DNA of 6,844 nt from an uncultured Ruminococcus sp. (GCA_945835085.1 CAMAIG010000080.1:1-6844), one strand, 5' to 3'. Positions 1 through 6,063 are shown, numbered from the stretch's first letter. The notes: generated by a model from the letters alone, not told the origin. Program-made: numbers and translations.

Positions 1-4
1 TTAA

Positions 5-10
5 AAAAGG
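5..10 (+). promoter_or_regulatory. Ribosome binding site of the rnfD-like gene
   Basis: The sequence AAAAGG lies 7 nt before the ATG at 18, an acceptable Shine-Dalgarno distance, and supports that start. No promoter fits in the 17 bases before the gene. Stop triplets at 2-4 (TAA) and 11-13 (TAG) would allow an upstream gene to end just before this one, so the gene is probably internal to an operon that begins outside the window. Confidence 0.55.
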
Positions 11-17
11 TAGATTT

Positions 18-1073
18 ATGAAAAAGAAACGATCCGAAATGCTGACGACCTTCGTCCGCGGAGAAGGGATTTTTGAAGATTATCTGCCCCGCAGCGGCAT
101 TCCCGACGATTTTCAGAATATGGCAGTGATGATGGCAGTTCTCGCAGTGCTTACGGGAATGTCCGTTTACAGCTACGGCGTCAGAGCGCTGATACTTGCG
201 TTAGTCTGTCTGCTTACCTGCTGGGCAGCGGATTCGGTGTGCCTTATTCTCCGCCGCAGGTCCCTTCATATTCACGACCTTTCCCCGATGATAACGGGGC
301 TGACGATAGCTGTAATGATGCCTGCGTCTGTGCCCTATCATATTGCTGTCGCTGCCTGTGTCTTTGCCATATGCATTGCAAAGCACCCTCTGGGCTGTCA
401 CGGCTCGGAGATAATAAACTGTGCGGCGGCAGGCTATATTTTTGCAGAGCTTTCCTTCCCGCAGTGGGTACTCATGTATCCTAAGCCCTTTGCGGAGCTT
501 CCCGTTGACAATATCCCCGCAGTGGCGCTGTATAAGTCCTTATCCTCCACAGCCATTACCTCGGGACTGCAGAATTATTCGGGGATAGAGCTGCTTATCG
601 GCAATTTTACGGGACCCATGGGCTGCACCTTTACGGTGCTGACAGCGGTATGTGCATTGTTTCTCATGTCAAGAAGGGCAATATCTGCTCCTGCATTTTT
701 CGGTGAGATCGGAGCAGCCGCAGCAGGAAGCCTTCTCCTTGGCGGAATGTCCTCAATGCGCATGGTGCTCGTGGGGGGAATGACCCTGTTTGCCGCAATT
801 CTTACCGCCGACCGTGCATTTGCTCCGAAAAATGCTGTTGGGCAGCTGCTTTACGGCGTATTTGCGGGGCTTATGCTCCTTGCGGTAATGCGGATATCCT
901 CCCTTGAAAATCCTGCTGTGTATGTATGCATTATCGCAGCCCCCTTTGGCAGAGTAATGGACAGCCTGACCCTTAAGGGCAGCCGCAGGAAGCGTGTAAA
1001 GCGCATTTTCGGCAATGATATAACCGAAACTATTGATATGATAGGGGGCGGTGAAAACGGAGAAGAAAAGTGA
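18..1073 (+). CDS. rnfD: RnfD/NqrB-family membrane protein, divergent (Rnf-like complex subunit D)
   Basis: This 351-residue polytopic membrane protein resembles RnfD/NqrB, the subunit that carries covalent FMN in Rnf ion-pumping ferredoxin:NAD oxidoreductases. Family landmarks in order are an IHDLSPMITGLTIAVMMP segment (85-102), LGCHGSEIINCAAAGYIF (125-142, where RnfD normally has a GGLGQN...NPA motif), GNFTGPMGCT (195-204, canonical GN-x2-G-x2-GET), and a C-terminal GGMTLFAAILTADRAFAP...GQLLYGVFAGL stretch (253-285). Length matches the family (about 310-350). The FMN attachment motif, usually S/T-G/A-A-T, appears as SSTAIT (176-181), so flavinylation is doubtful. The tail after 318 is basic and then acidic, and probably cytoplasmic. 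The protein is cysteine-rich (10 Cys). Its 3' end overlaps the RnfE-like gene by 23 bp, which suggests translational coupling. Family assignment is firm; electron-transfer function is not. Confidence 0.85.
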   Translation: MKKKRSEMLTTFVRGEGIFEDYLPRSGIPDDFQNMAVMMAVLAVLTGMSVYSYGVRALILALVCLLTCWAADSVCLILRRRSLHIHDLSPMITGLTIAVMMPASVPYHIAVAACVFAICIAKHPLGCHGSEIINCAAAGYIFAELSFPQWVLMYPKPFAELPVDNIPAVALYKSLSSTAITSGLQNYSGIELLIGNFTGPMGCTFTVLTAVCALFLMSRRAISAPAFFGEIGAAAAGSLLLGGMSSMRMVLVGGMTLFAAILTADRAFAPKNAVGQLLYGVFAGLMLLAVMRISSLENPAVYVCIIAAPFGRVMDSLTLKGSRRKRVKRIFGNDITETIDMIGGGENGEEK

Positions 1074-1650
1074 GAAAAAATGGTCGTTTTTTGACGGGAT
1101 ACTGATCCATAATCCTGTTTTTGAAGCGGGAATGTCAATTGCTCCCGCAGTTATTATCGGCAGTACCCTTGAGGGTGCAGCCGTGTATGCAGCCTTTTTT
1201 TCGGCAGTAACCTTCATTTCTCTGATAATATCGTCATTTCTTCCGAGAAAGATACCATATGCTCTGCGCATAATATTATATACCGCAGCGGCGGCAATTG
1301 TGTATATCCCCGTATATATTTTTCTCGACAGAGTTATACCCTCCGATCTTGCAAAGCTCGGAGTATTCCTTCCCATGATAGTAACGGGAGAGTTTGTAGT
1401 TTCCGCATCTGAAATGAGATTTTTCCGCATGGGAAGAAAACGAATGACAGCTGACATAATCTCCCATGTGATAGGCTATGATATTGCAATAATTTTTCTC
1501 GGAGCAGTCAGGGAGCTTTTCTCCATGGGAGGGATAAACGGGGAGATCTATGGTATAAAAACCGTTATCCCGATCCTTTCCGCACCCTGCGGAGGATTTA
1601 TCCTAATTGGATTTATAGGTGCATTTATCAGAATATGTGCAAAAAAATAA
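1051..1650 (+). CDS. rnfE: RnfE/NqrD-family membrane protein lacking the Fe-S cysteines
   Basis: This 199-residue integral membrane protein of about six hydrophobic segments belongs to the RnfE/NqrD family, one of two pseudosymmetric small subunits that together hold an intramembrane [2Fe-2S] centre. Recognisable features are NPVFEAG (21-27, family NPVLVQ), a KIPYALRI segment (67-74), LAKLGVFLPMIV (100-111, family YKSLGIFIPLIV), and IIFLGAVRELFSMGGI (147-162, family GAIRELLGNG). The cysteine of the family GLCPTLAVT motif is replaced in GMSIAPAVII (27-36), and that of the VNC motif is glutamate in TGEFVV (112-117). The only cysteines are C180 and C196 near the C-terminus. The start is GTG at 1051, inside the rnfD-like gene, with AGGGGG at 1043-1048; the spacing is only 2 nt, so coupling to upstream translation is likely. 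The next in-frame candidates lie too far inside. The protein probably pairs with the RnfA-like product. Confidence 0.83.
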   Translation: MKTEKKSEKKWSFFDGILIHNPVFEAGMSIAPAVIIGSTLEGAAVYAAFFSAVTFISLIISSFLPRKIPYALRIILYTAAAAIVYIPVYIFLDRVIPSDLAKLGVFLPMIVTGEFVVSASEMRFFRMGRKRMTADIISHVIGYDIAIIFLGAVRELFSMGGINGEIYGIKTVIPILSAPCGGFILIGFIGAFIRICAKK

Positions 1651-1651
1651 C

Positions 1652-1660
1652 AGGGAGTGA
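1652..1660 (+). promoter_or_regulatory. Ribosome binding site that decides the rnfA-like start
   Basis: AGGGAGTGA closely matches the anti-Shine-Dalgarno complement and lies 5 nt before the ATG at 1666. An in-frame GTG at 1657 falls inside this site and has no usable site of its own, so the start is placed at 1666, three codons later. Confidence 0.7.
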
Positions 1661-1665
1661 ACCTG

Positions 1666-2271
1666 ATGACAGGCAGTGAAAATACTGCTGCGGCGATCAT
1701 AATATCGGTGATAACCGCTTTGCTTGCGGATAATTTCGTGTTCGGCAGAGCCTTCGGAGTAAGCACCATGATGATCGCAGCAAGAAATAAAAGATATCTG
1801 CCGGGAGTATGCCTTGGAGTGTGTTATTTTACCCTGGCAGGCTCGGCGGCGGGAAGGTTTCTTGCGTTAAATGAGTATCTTGAGCTGAGCAAGCCCTATC
1901 TTCCACTGGTGTATGCAGCGGTTATCGGACTTGTGTATGCGGTCACGCTTGTGGGAGCGTTCCTCATATTCCGCAGCCGATTTGCACGAATAAAAAAATA
2001 TGTGCATATATCGGCATTTAACAGCGCAGTTATGGGTACAATATTTTTAAGCGCAAACGGTGCCGCAACAGGGGGAAGCTTTGTGCTTTTCGGTCTGTGT
2101 GCGGGAGCAGGCTTTACAGGGGCAGCATATATGCTTTCGGGCGTATATCCAAAGCTCTGCTCGGAAAATGTGCCCGCTGCCTTCAGAGGATATCCCGCAA
2201 TAATGATATTTACGGGAATAATCGCCATGGCGGTTTACGGCATTCTCGGCAGAGTTCCCATGTATATGTAG
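1666..2271 (+). CDS. rnfA: RnfA/NqrE-family membrane protein with Fe-S cysteines replaced by serine
   Basis: This 201-residue, roughly six-helix membrane protein of the RnfA/NqrE family normally pairs with RnfE to hold the intramembrane [2Fe-2S] centre. The N-terminal ITALLADNFVFGRAFGVST (16-34) aligns with family AVLVNNFVLSRFLGICP. VHISAFNSAVMG (113-124) aligns with LITTNCAVLG, and VPAAFRGYPAIMIFTGIIAM (169-188) with the strongly conserved KAFRG-PI-LI-AG ending. At both ligand positions cysteine is replaced by serine (S33 and S120). Cysteines occur elsewhere (C49, C53, C145, C165), including a C-x3-C pair in the second helix. In standard clostridial operons (rnfCDGEAB) rnfB follows; here a DUF4015-type gene follows after 23 bp. 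Fold assignment is firm. A classical iron-sulfur role is unlikely. Confidence 0.83.
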   Translation: MTGSENTAAAIIISVITALLADNFVFGRAFGVSTMMIAARNKRYLPGVCLGVCYFTLAGSAAGRFLALNEYLELSKPYLPLVYAAVIGLVYAVTLVGAFLIFRSRFARIKKYVHISAFNSAVMGTIFLSANGAATGGSFVLFGLCAGAGFTGAAYMLSGVYPKLCSENVPAAFRGYPAIMIFTGIIAMAVYGILGRVPMYM

Positions 2272-2294
2272 AACGGCTTTAAGGAGTTTGGAAA

Positions 2295-3572
2295 ATGAGA
2301 AGAAGAAAGAAAATATTTCGTCCCAAAAGACGATACAAGATAAAAAGAAACAACGGCAGTGCCGTGAAGATAATCACGGGAACGGCAGCCCTTGCAGTCC
2401 TTGTGTTTGTGGGCTACAGCGCCGCAGGTCCTATAAATAACTATTTCAAGGAGAAGGCAGAGCAGTCGGAGAGCAGAGAGTGGACTCCCGAAAACACCGA
2501 CGCTCCCTCCGTTCCCGATGTGTCGGAAACAGAGATCGGTGCTGTTACGGAGATAACCTTTCCCCAGGAGAGTGCCGTTACCTCTGTTTCGGAAACCGAG
2601 ATAACATCAGTGACAGAGGATATTCCCGCATCTTCGGAAATAAAGAGCGGTGGAGCGGCTTATTCTCTCAGAACAAGCGATATGGCTGATATGGAAACTC
2701 TTTCAGCAGCTCTCAGTGAGGCAAGAGCTGAGGGTGCCAGCGCCGTAATAATCCCTATGAAGACCGAGGGCGGCTTATTCTGGTATGCCACAGATATACC
2801 CTTCGCCAAAACCGCAATAGACGGCGAAGACCCCATAAAATCGCAGCTTACCGCAAAGCAGATATCCGACGCTGCAAGGTCGGAGGGACTCAGACCCGTT
2901 GCATATGTAAGCGTGCTTACCGACAACAACCGTTACGGAGATTACCGTGACGGCTCATACAGGAGCCTTGATGATTCCACATGGCTCGATACCTCTCCCG
3001 ATAAGGGCGGCAAGCCATGGATATCCCCCTTTGATGAGGTGGCTCAGCAGTATCTCTGCGATACCATGACGGAGCTTGGCGAGGCAGGATTTTCCGAGAT
3101 AATCGCCGATGATTTTACATTCCCCGAGTTCCGTTCCTCGGATATTGAGCTTTTGGGCGAGCAGGTTTCGCCCTACAGCGACAGATATCATGCCCTAACT
3201 GCCCTTGCTTCCATGATGACCGAGGCGGGAAATAATGCAGGTGCAAGGGTAATGCTTAGGATAACCGCAAATTCCGTGATAAAGGGCTACAGCGAGCTTT
3301 TCCATCCCGAGGAGCTTGCAGGCTGCACAATACTCATAGATTATTCCGAGGATAACATCAGCCGCACCATGATTTCCGCAGGGGAGGAGGTCATTCTCGA
3401 TGACCTGGAAATGCCCGAGAAGGTCAGAGCTGTTTTTTCAGAGGTAATATCCCGCTGCGGTGACATTCCTACATATCCCATGCTTGACAGAGGTTCCATG
3501 GAGGCAGATGATTTCAGCGGGGCAGTTTCGGCACTTACCGCTGTAGGTTACGAAGAATATTATATTTATTAA
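2295..3572 (+). CDS. Membrane-anchored DUF4015-type putative glycoside hydrolase
   Basis: The 425-residue protein has a very basic cytoplasmic start (residues 1-25, many Arg/Lys) and one hydrophobic anchor (about 26-44). A low-complexity Ser/Thr/Glu linker follows (about 55-120, with VSETEI repeated at 76 and 98), then a soluble domain (about 120-425). The soluble part resembles the DUF4015 putative glycosyl hydrolase family, predicted TIM barrels: GASAVIIPMKTEGG (147-160), EGLRPVAYVSVLTD (197-210), W-L-D (230-232), GKPWISPFDEVAQQYL (239-254) and GFSEIIADDFTFPEF (265-279, family GFDEIQFDYVRFP). It is therefore probably an extracytoplasmic, membrane-tethered carbohydrate-active or sugar-binding protein; the substrate is unknown. 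AAGGAG at 2281-2286, 8 nt before ATG, supports the start. It sits 23 bp after the rnfA-like gene and 9 bp before miaB. Catalysis is not proven; D272 and D273 are candidate acidic residues. Confidence 0.7.
   Translation: MRRRKKIFRPKRRYKIKRNNGSAVKIITGTAALAVLVFVGYSAAGPINNYFKEKAEQSESREWTPENTDAPSVPDVSETEIGAVTEITFPQESAVTSVSETEITSVTEDIPASSEIKSGGAAYSLRTSDMADMETLSAALSEARAEGASAVIIPMKTEGGLFWYATDIPFAKTAIDGEDPIKSQLTAKQISDAARSEGLRPVAYVSVLTDNNRYGDYRDGSYRSLDDSTWLDTSPDKGGKPWISPFDEVAQQYLCDTMTELGEAGFSEIIADDFTFPEFRSSDIELLGEQVSPYSDRYHALTALASMMTEAGNNAGARVMLRITANSVIKGYSELFHPEELAGCTILIDYSEDNISRTMISAGEEVILDDLEMPEKVRAVFSEVISRCGDIPTYPMLDRGSMEADDFSGAVSALTAVGYEEYYIY
2520..2621 (+). repeat. Short imperfect coding repeat in the linker of the DUF4015-type protein
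   Basis: Two 12-codon units at 2520-2555 and 2586-2621 encode VSETEIGAVTEI and VSETEITSVTED. They are 22 residues apart in a Ser/Thr/Glu-rich spacer between the membrane anchor and the soluble domain. The DNA is similar but not identical, so it is an old or selected duplication of linker sequence, not a recent tandem repeat. Confidence 0.5.
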
Positions 3573-3581
3573 GGATAGGAA

Positions 3582-4949
3582 ATGGATATTAATTATACGG
3601 AAAAGGTCCGTGAGATATTCTCACGGAGAGAAGCGCCGCCTCTGTGCTGTGTACATAGCTACGGCTGCCAGCAGAATGTGAATGACGGCGAGCGGCTCAC
3701 GGGAATGCTCTGCTCAATGGGCTGCGGAGTTACCGATGATATGACCTGTGCAGACGTGATAATCCTCAACACCTGCGCTGTCAGAGAAAATGCGGAGCTG
3801 AAGGTTTATGGCAATATCGGAGAGCTGAAGCGCCTGAAGGAGCAGAAGCCCCATATGGTAATAGGCGTATGCGGCTGTATGGCTCAGGAGGAGAAGACCG
3901 CTGAGAAGATAAAAAAGTCCTATCGCCATGTTGATATGGTCTTTGGCACCTTTGCAACGGCAGAGCTGCCCAGGCTTTTGTATGAGGTGCTGACGGAAAG
4001 AAAATTTGTTGCAGATACTGCCGAGCGGGAGAATGAATGTCCCGAGGGTCTGCCCATGGTGAGAAGCTGCAGCTATAAGGCGGGCGTTGCAGTCATGTAC
4101 GGCTGCAACAATTTCTGCTCATACTGCATCGTGCCCTATGTTAAGGGACGTGAACGCAGCAGAAAACCCGAAAATATCATTGAAGAGGTCAAGGAGCTTG
4201 TAAATAACGGCTGTAGAGAGATAATGCTCTTGGGACAGAATGTGAATTCCTACGGAAAGGGTCTTGATGAAAAGATCAATTTCCCCGAGCTTCTCAGAAG
4301 AATTGACAGCATTGACGGGGATTTCAGGATAAGATTTATGTCCCCCCATCCTAAGGACGCTACAAAGGAGCTTTTTGATGTAATGGCGGAGAGCAAAAAG
4401 ATATGCCGCACCATACATCTGCCTTTGCAGTCGGGAAGCGACAGGATACTCAGGGAAATGAACAGGCAGTATACCGCCGAAAAATACATGGATATTGTGA
4501 GCTACGCAAGAAAAAAGATGCCGGGGCTTTCAATAACCACGGATATTATAGTGGGCTTTCCCAATGAAACATACGAGGATTTCACCTGCACCCTTGATAT
4601 AATGAGAGCGGTGAAATACGATAACATTTTCTCCTTCATATATTCTCCCAGAACGGGTACAAAGGCAGCGGAAATAGCAGACATGACCCCCGCCGAGGAT
4701 AAATCAAGGTGGTTCAGGGAGCTGCTGGCAGTCCAGCGTGAGATATCTGACGAGCATTATAAGCGGTTTATGGGCAGAGAGCTGACGGTGCTTTTTGACA
4801 GCGTTTATAAGGAGGAGTTCATCAGCGGAAAGAGCGACGAATTCATCATCACTCTTGTAAAGGGTGACCCCTCCCTTATCGGCTCAATGAGAAAGGTCAG
4901 GGTAACAAAAACTCATAACTGGGCAGTTGAGGGCGAAATTATAGGATAA
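3582..4949 (+). CDS. miaB: tRNA-2-methylthio-N6-dimethylallyladenosine synthase MiaB
   Basis: MiaB is a radical-SAM enzyme that adds a methylthio group to i6A37 in tRNAs reading UNN codons, improving reading-frame maintenance. At 455 residues it has the usual length. The N-terminal UPF0004 domain has its three auxiliary-cluster cysteines: C29 in SYGCQQN, C65 in LNTCAVRE and C99 in GVCGCMAQ. The radical-SAM motif CNNFCSYC (175-182) supplies the SAM-binding [4Fe-4S] cysteines C175, C179 and C182. LLGQNVNSYGKG, IHLPLQSGSDRIL and TTDIIVGFPNET are typical MiaB signatures, and a TRAM domain ends the protein (about 395-455). The related MtaB and RimO families lack the SYGCQQN plus LGQNVNSYG combination, so MiaB is preferred. 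AAGGATAGGA overlaps the upstream stop and lies directly before ATG 3582. It is the last gene of the upstream string; no convincing terminator follows. Confidence 0.96.
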   Translation: MDINYTEKVREIFSRREAPPLCCVHSYGCQQNVNDGERLTGMLCSMGCGVTDDMTCADVIILNTCAVRENAELKVYGNIGELKRLKEQKPHMVIGVCGCMAQEEKTAEKIKKSYRHVDMVFGTFATAELPRLLYEVLTERKFVADTAERENECPEGLPMVRSCSYKAGVAVMYGCNNFCSYCIVPYVKGRERSRKPENIIEEVKELVNNGCREIMLLGQNVNSYGKGLDEKINFPELLRRIDSIDGDFRIRFMSPHPKDATKELFDVMAESKKICRTIHLPLQSGSDRILREMNRQYTAEKYMDIVSYARKKMPGLSITTDIIVGFPNETYEDFTCTLDIMRAVKYDNIFSFIYSPRTGTKAAEIADMTPAEDKSRWFRELLAVQREISDEHYKRFMGRELTVLFDSVYKEEFISGKSDEFIITLVKGDPSLIGSMRKVRVTKTHNWAVEGEIIG

Positions 4950-5001
4950 TACCACGGAAAAGTTTGAAAAAATGCTTGACAAACGTGATTTTGTGTGGTA
5001 T
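4949..5001. repeat. Imperfect inverted repeat spanning the rplU promoter
   Basis: ATACCAC (4949-4955) matches GTGGTAT (4995-5001). Inside it AAAA (4958-4961) faces TTTT (4989-4992), and GTTTG (4962-4966) pairs exactly with CAAAC (4980-4984). As RNA read through from miaB this would form a bulged hairpin of about 16 pairs; the following sequence ATAATATTTCTT is a poor U-tract. As DNA it frames the -35 and reaches into the -10. It could be a weak terminator for the miaB transcript, an operator, or chance in AT-rich sequence. Confidence 0.35.
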
Positions 5002-5004
5002 AAT
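4976..5004 (+). promoter_or_regulatory. Strong sigma-A promoter of the rplU-prp-rpmA operon
   Basis: A consensus -35 TTGACA (4976-4981) and consensus -10 TATAAT (4999-5004) are separated by exactly 17 bp. TGG directly before the -10 gives an extended -10 element. Initiation is expected at about 5011-5012, leaving a leader of roughly 80 nt before rplU. Its strength fits a ribosomal protein operon. Confidence 0.93.
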
Positions 5005-5010
5005 ATTTCT

Positions 5011-5091
5011 TGCCGCATGGAAAGGGCTCTTTTAAGTGCATGATATGCACGCCCGGGACAGCGAGTTTTTATGAAAAGGCAGGTGCCGTAA
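5011..5091 (+). promoter_or_regulatory. Candidate ribosomal protein L21 leader RNA
   Basis: The untranslated leader before rplU can fold. GTGCAT (5036-5041) pairs with ATGCAC (5045-5050), and GGGC (5024-5027) pairs with GCCC (5051-5054) around an 8-nt internal strand, giving a two-part hairpin. The 5' end TGCC (5011-5014) can pair with GGCA (5078-5081), which takes in part of the Shine-Dalgarno AGGTG (5081-5085). Alternatively GGC (5078-5080) can pair with GCC (5085-5087), leaving AGGT in a loop. L21 leaders are a known Firmicutes family thought to mediate autoregulation. The assignment rests on position, size and foldability, not on a covariance search. Confidence 0.68.
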
Positions 5092-5406
5092 ATGTACGCT
5101 ATTATCGAAACAGGCGGAAAGCAGTATCAGGTCAAGGAGGGCGACGAGATCTTTATCGAGAAGCTCGCAGCTAACGCTGATGACACAGTAACCTTCGACA
5201 AGGTTATCGCAGTTAACAACGACAGCGCTCTTACAGTAGGTGCTCCCTACGTTGCAGGCGCATCCGTTGAAGCAAAGGTAATTAAGAACGGTAAGTCCAA
5301 GAAGATCACTGTTTTCACCTACAAGGCAAAGAAGGGCTCTTCTCACAGAAAGCAGGGTCACAGACAGCCTTACACCAAGGTTAGAATTGACGCCATCAAG
5401 GCATGA
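5092..5406 (+). CDS. rplU: 50S ribosomal protein L21
   Basis: A full-length 104-residue L21, a large-subunit protein that binds 23S rRNA. The diagnostic start [14 protein letters not shown], the [14 protein letters not shown] middle (70-83) and the basic C-terminal stretch with [19 protein letters not shown] are all present. AGGTG at 5081-5085, 6 nt before ATG, is the ribosome binding site and can be partly paired within the leader. It is the first gene of a three-gene operon behind a strong promoter, and its TGA overlaps the ATG of prp (ATGA at 5403-5406). Codon choice looks more biased than in region 1, for example many aag and gct codons, as expected of a highly expressed gene. Confidence 0.98.
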   Translation: MYAIIETGGKQYQVKEGDEIFIEKLAANADDTVTFDKVIAVNNDSALTVGAPYVAGASVEAKVIKNGKSKKITVFTYKAKKGSSHRKQGHRQPYTKVRIDAIKA

Positions 5407-5720
5407 TAAAGGCTGTTTTTTACAAGGATAACGGTCGTTTATCGGGCTTTTCGGTTTCAGGTCATGCAGGATACGGAACAAGGGGCAATGATGTTGCCTG
5501 TGCGTCGGTATCATCTGCAGCACAGCTTGTCTGCAACACTGTCACGGAGTATTTCGGGGACAGCGCTGAGATAAACGTGCTTGAAAATCTGCTTGAAATG
5601 AAGCTGGACAGCAGCTGCAGCGAGGCTTCGGTAAAGCTTCTGGGATCGTTCTGTGAACATCTGGGTTTTATTGGCGAGGAATTCCCCGGTGCAGTTAAGA
5701 TCTCGTTTTGCGGAGAGTGA
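5403..5720 (+). CDS. prp: Ribosomal-processing cysteine protease Prp
   Basis: A 105-residue protein of the Prp (YsxB) family, the cysteine protease that removes the N-terminal extension of L27 in Firmicutes and related bacteria. The signature [19 protein letters not shown] (20-38) contains the catalytic pair His21 and Cys33, spaced as in known Prp proteins (H-x11-C). Length is normal. It overlaps rplU by 4 bp and precedes rpmA by 46 bp, the conserved L21-Prp-L27 order, so the protease is made with its substrate. No separate Shine-Dalgarno site is evident (the bases before it are the rplU C-terminal codons), which suggests translation by termination-reinitiation coupled to rplU and a modest dose of protease. 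Confidence 0.95.
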   Translation: MIKAVFYKDNGRLSGFSVSGHAGYGTRGNDVACASVSSAAQLVCNTVTEYFGDSAEINVLENLLEMKLDSSCSEASVKLLGSFCEHLGFIGEEFPGAVKISFCGE

Positions 5721-5752
5721 TCCGCAGCGGGACAACCCTCATAATAATAAGA

Positions 5753-5758
5753 AGGAGG
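5753..5758 (+). promoter_or_regulatory. Ribosome binding site that decides the L27 start
   Basis: A perfect AGGAGG lies 8 nt before the ATG at 5767. It rules out an upstream in-frame ATG at 5653 that lies inside prp, and favours 5767 over the internal ATG at 5782, so the cleavable L27 extension is translated. Confidence 0.9.
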
Positions 5759-5766
5759 ATACAATC

Positions 5767-5793
5767 ATGATCAGAATTTCCATGCAGTTTTTT
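5767..5793 (+). other. L27 propeptide removed by Prp
   Basis: Codons 1-9 encode MIRISMQFF. Known Prp substrates are cut after a double Phe before Ala (consensus like LQFF|A), and here the same pattern, MQFF|A, places the cut after codon 9. The cleavage itself is inferred from the motif and from the adjacent prp gene. Confidence 0.85.
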
Positions 5794-6048
5794 GCTCATA
5801 AAAAAGGTATGGGTTCCACTAAGAACGGACGTGACAGTGAGTCCAAAAGACTCGGTGTTAAGAGAGCTGACGGTCAGTTCGTAACTGCCGGCAACATCAT
5901 TGTTCGTCAGAGAGGCACACATATTCATCCCGGTGCAGGCGTTGGAATCGGTTCCGACGACACTATCTTTGCTGTAATTGACGGCAAGGTAAAATTTGAG
6001 CGTGTAGGTAAGGACCGCAAGAAGGTCAGCGTTTACGCAGCTGAATAA
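5767..6048 (+). CDS. rpmA: 50S ribosomal protein L27 (precursor with cleavable N-terminus)
   Basis: A 93-residue L27, whose N-terminal tail reaches the peptidyl-transferase centre of the 50S subunit. The core is typical: [15 protein letters not shown] (10-24), [13 protein letters not shown] (27-39), [21 protein letters not shown] (42-62) and [10 protein letters not shown]. The first nine residues, MIRISMQFF, are the Firmicutes-type extension, and MQFF|A matches the Prp cleavage consensus, so mature L27 should begin at Ala10. The start at 5767 is set by the AGGAGG site 8 nt upstream. It is the third gene of the operon and is followed 15 nt later by a strong intrinsic terminator. Confidence 0.98.
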   Translation: MIRISMQFFAHKKGMGSTKNGRDSESKRLGVKRADGQFVTAGNIIVRQRGTHIHPGAGVGIGSDDTIFAVIDGKVKFERVGKDRKKVSVYAAE

Positions 6049-6063
6049 GTTTAATGCACATAG

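Noticed and set aside
753..1457. Long open frame (234 codons) on the minus strand
   Set aside because: It lies antisense to the rnfD-like and rnfE-like genes, has no family resemblance, and is explained by the codon pattern of the + strand genes.
1657..1665. GTG at 1657 as the rnfA-like start
   Set aside because: It lies within the AGGGAGTGA ribosome binding site that serves the ATG at 1666.
5032..5523. Minus-strand open frame of 163 codons across rplU
   Set aside because: It is opposite the certain rplU and prp genes and the leader RNA, with no recognisable protein features.
5653..5766. Upstream in-frame ATG extending L27 by 38 residues
   Set aside because: It would overlap prp and has no ribosome binding site. 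A perfect AGGAGG sits before the ATG at 5767, which gives the normal Firmicutes L27 length.
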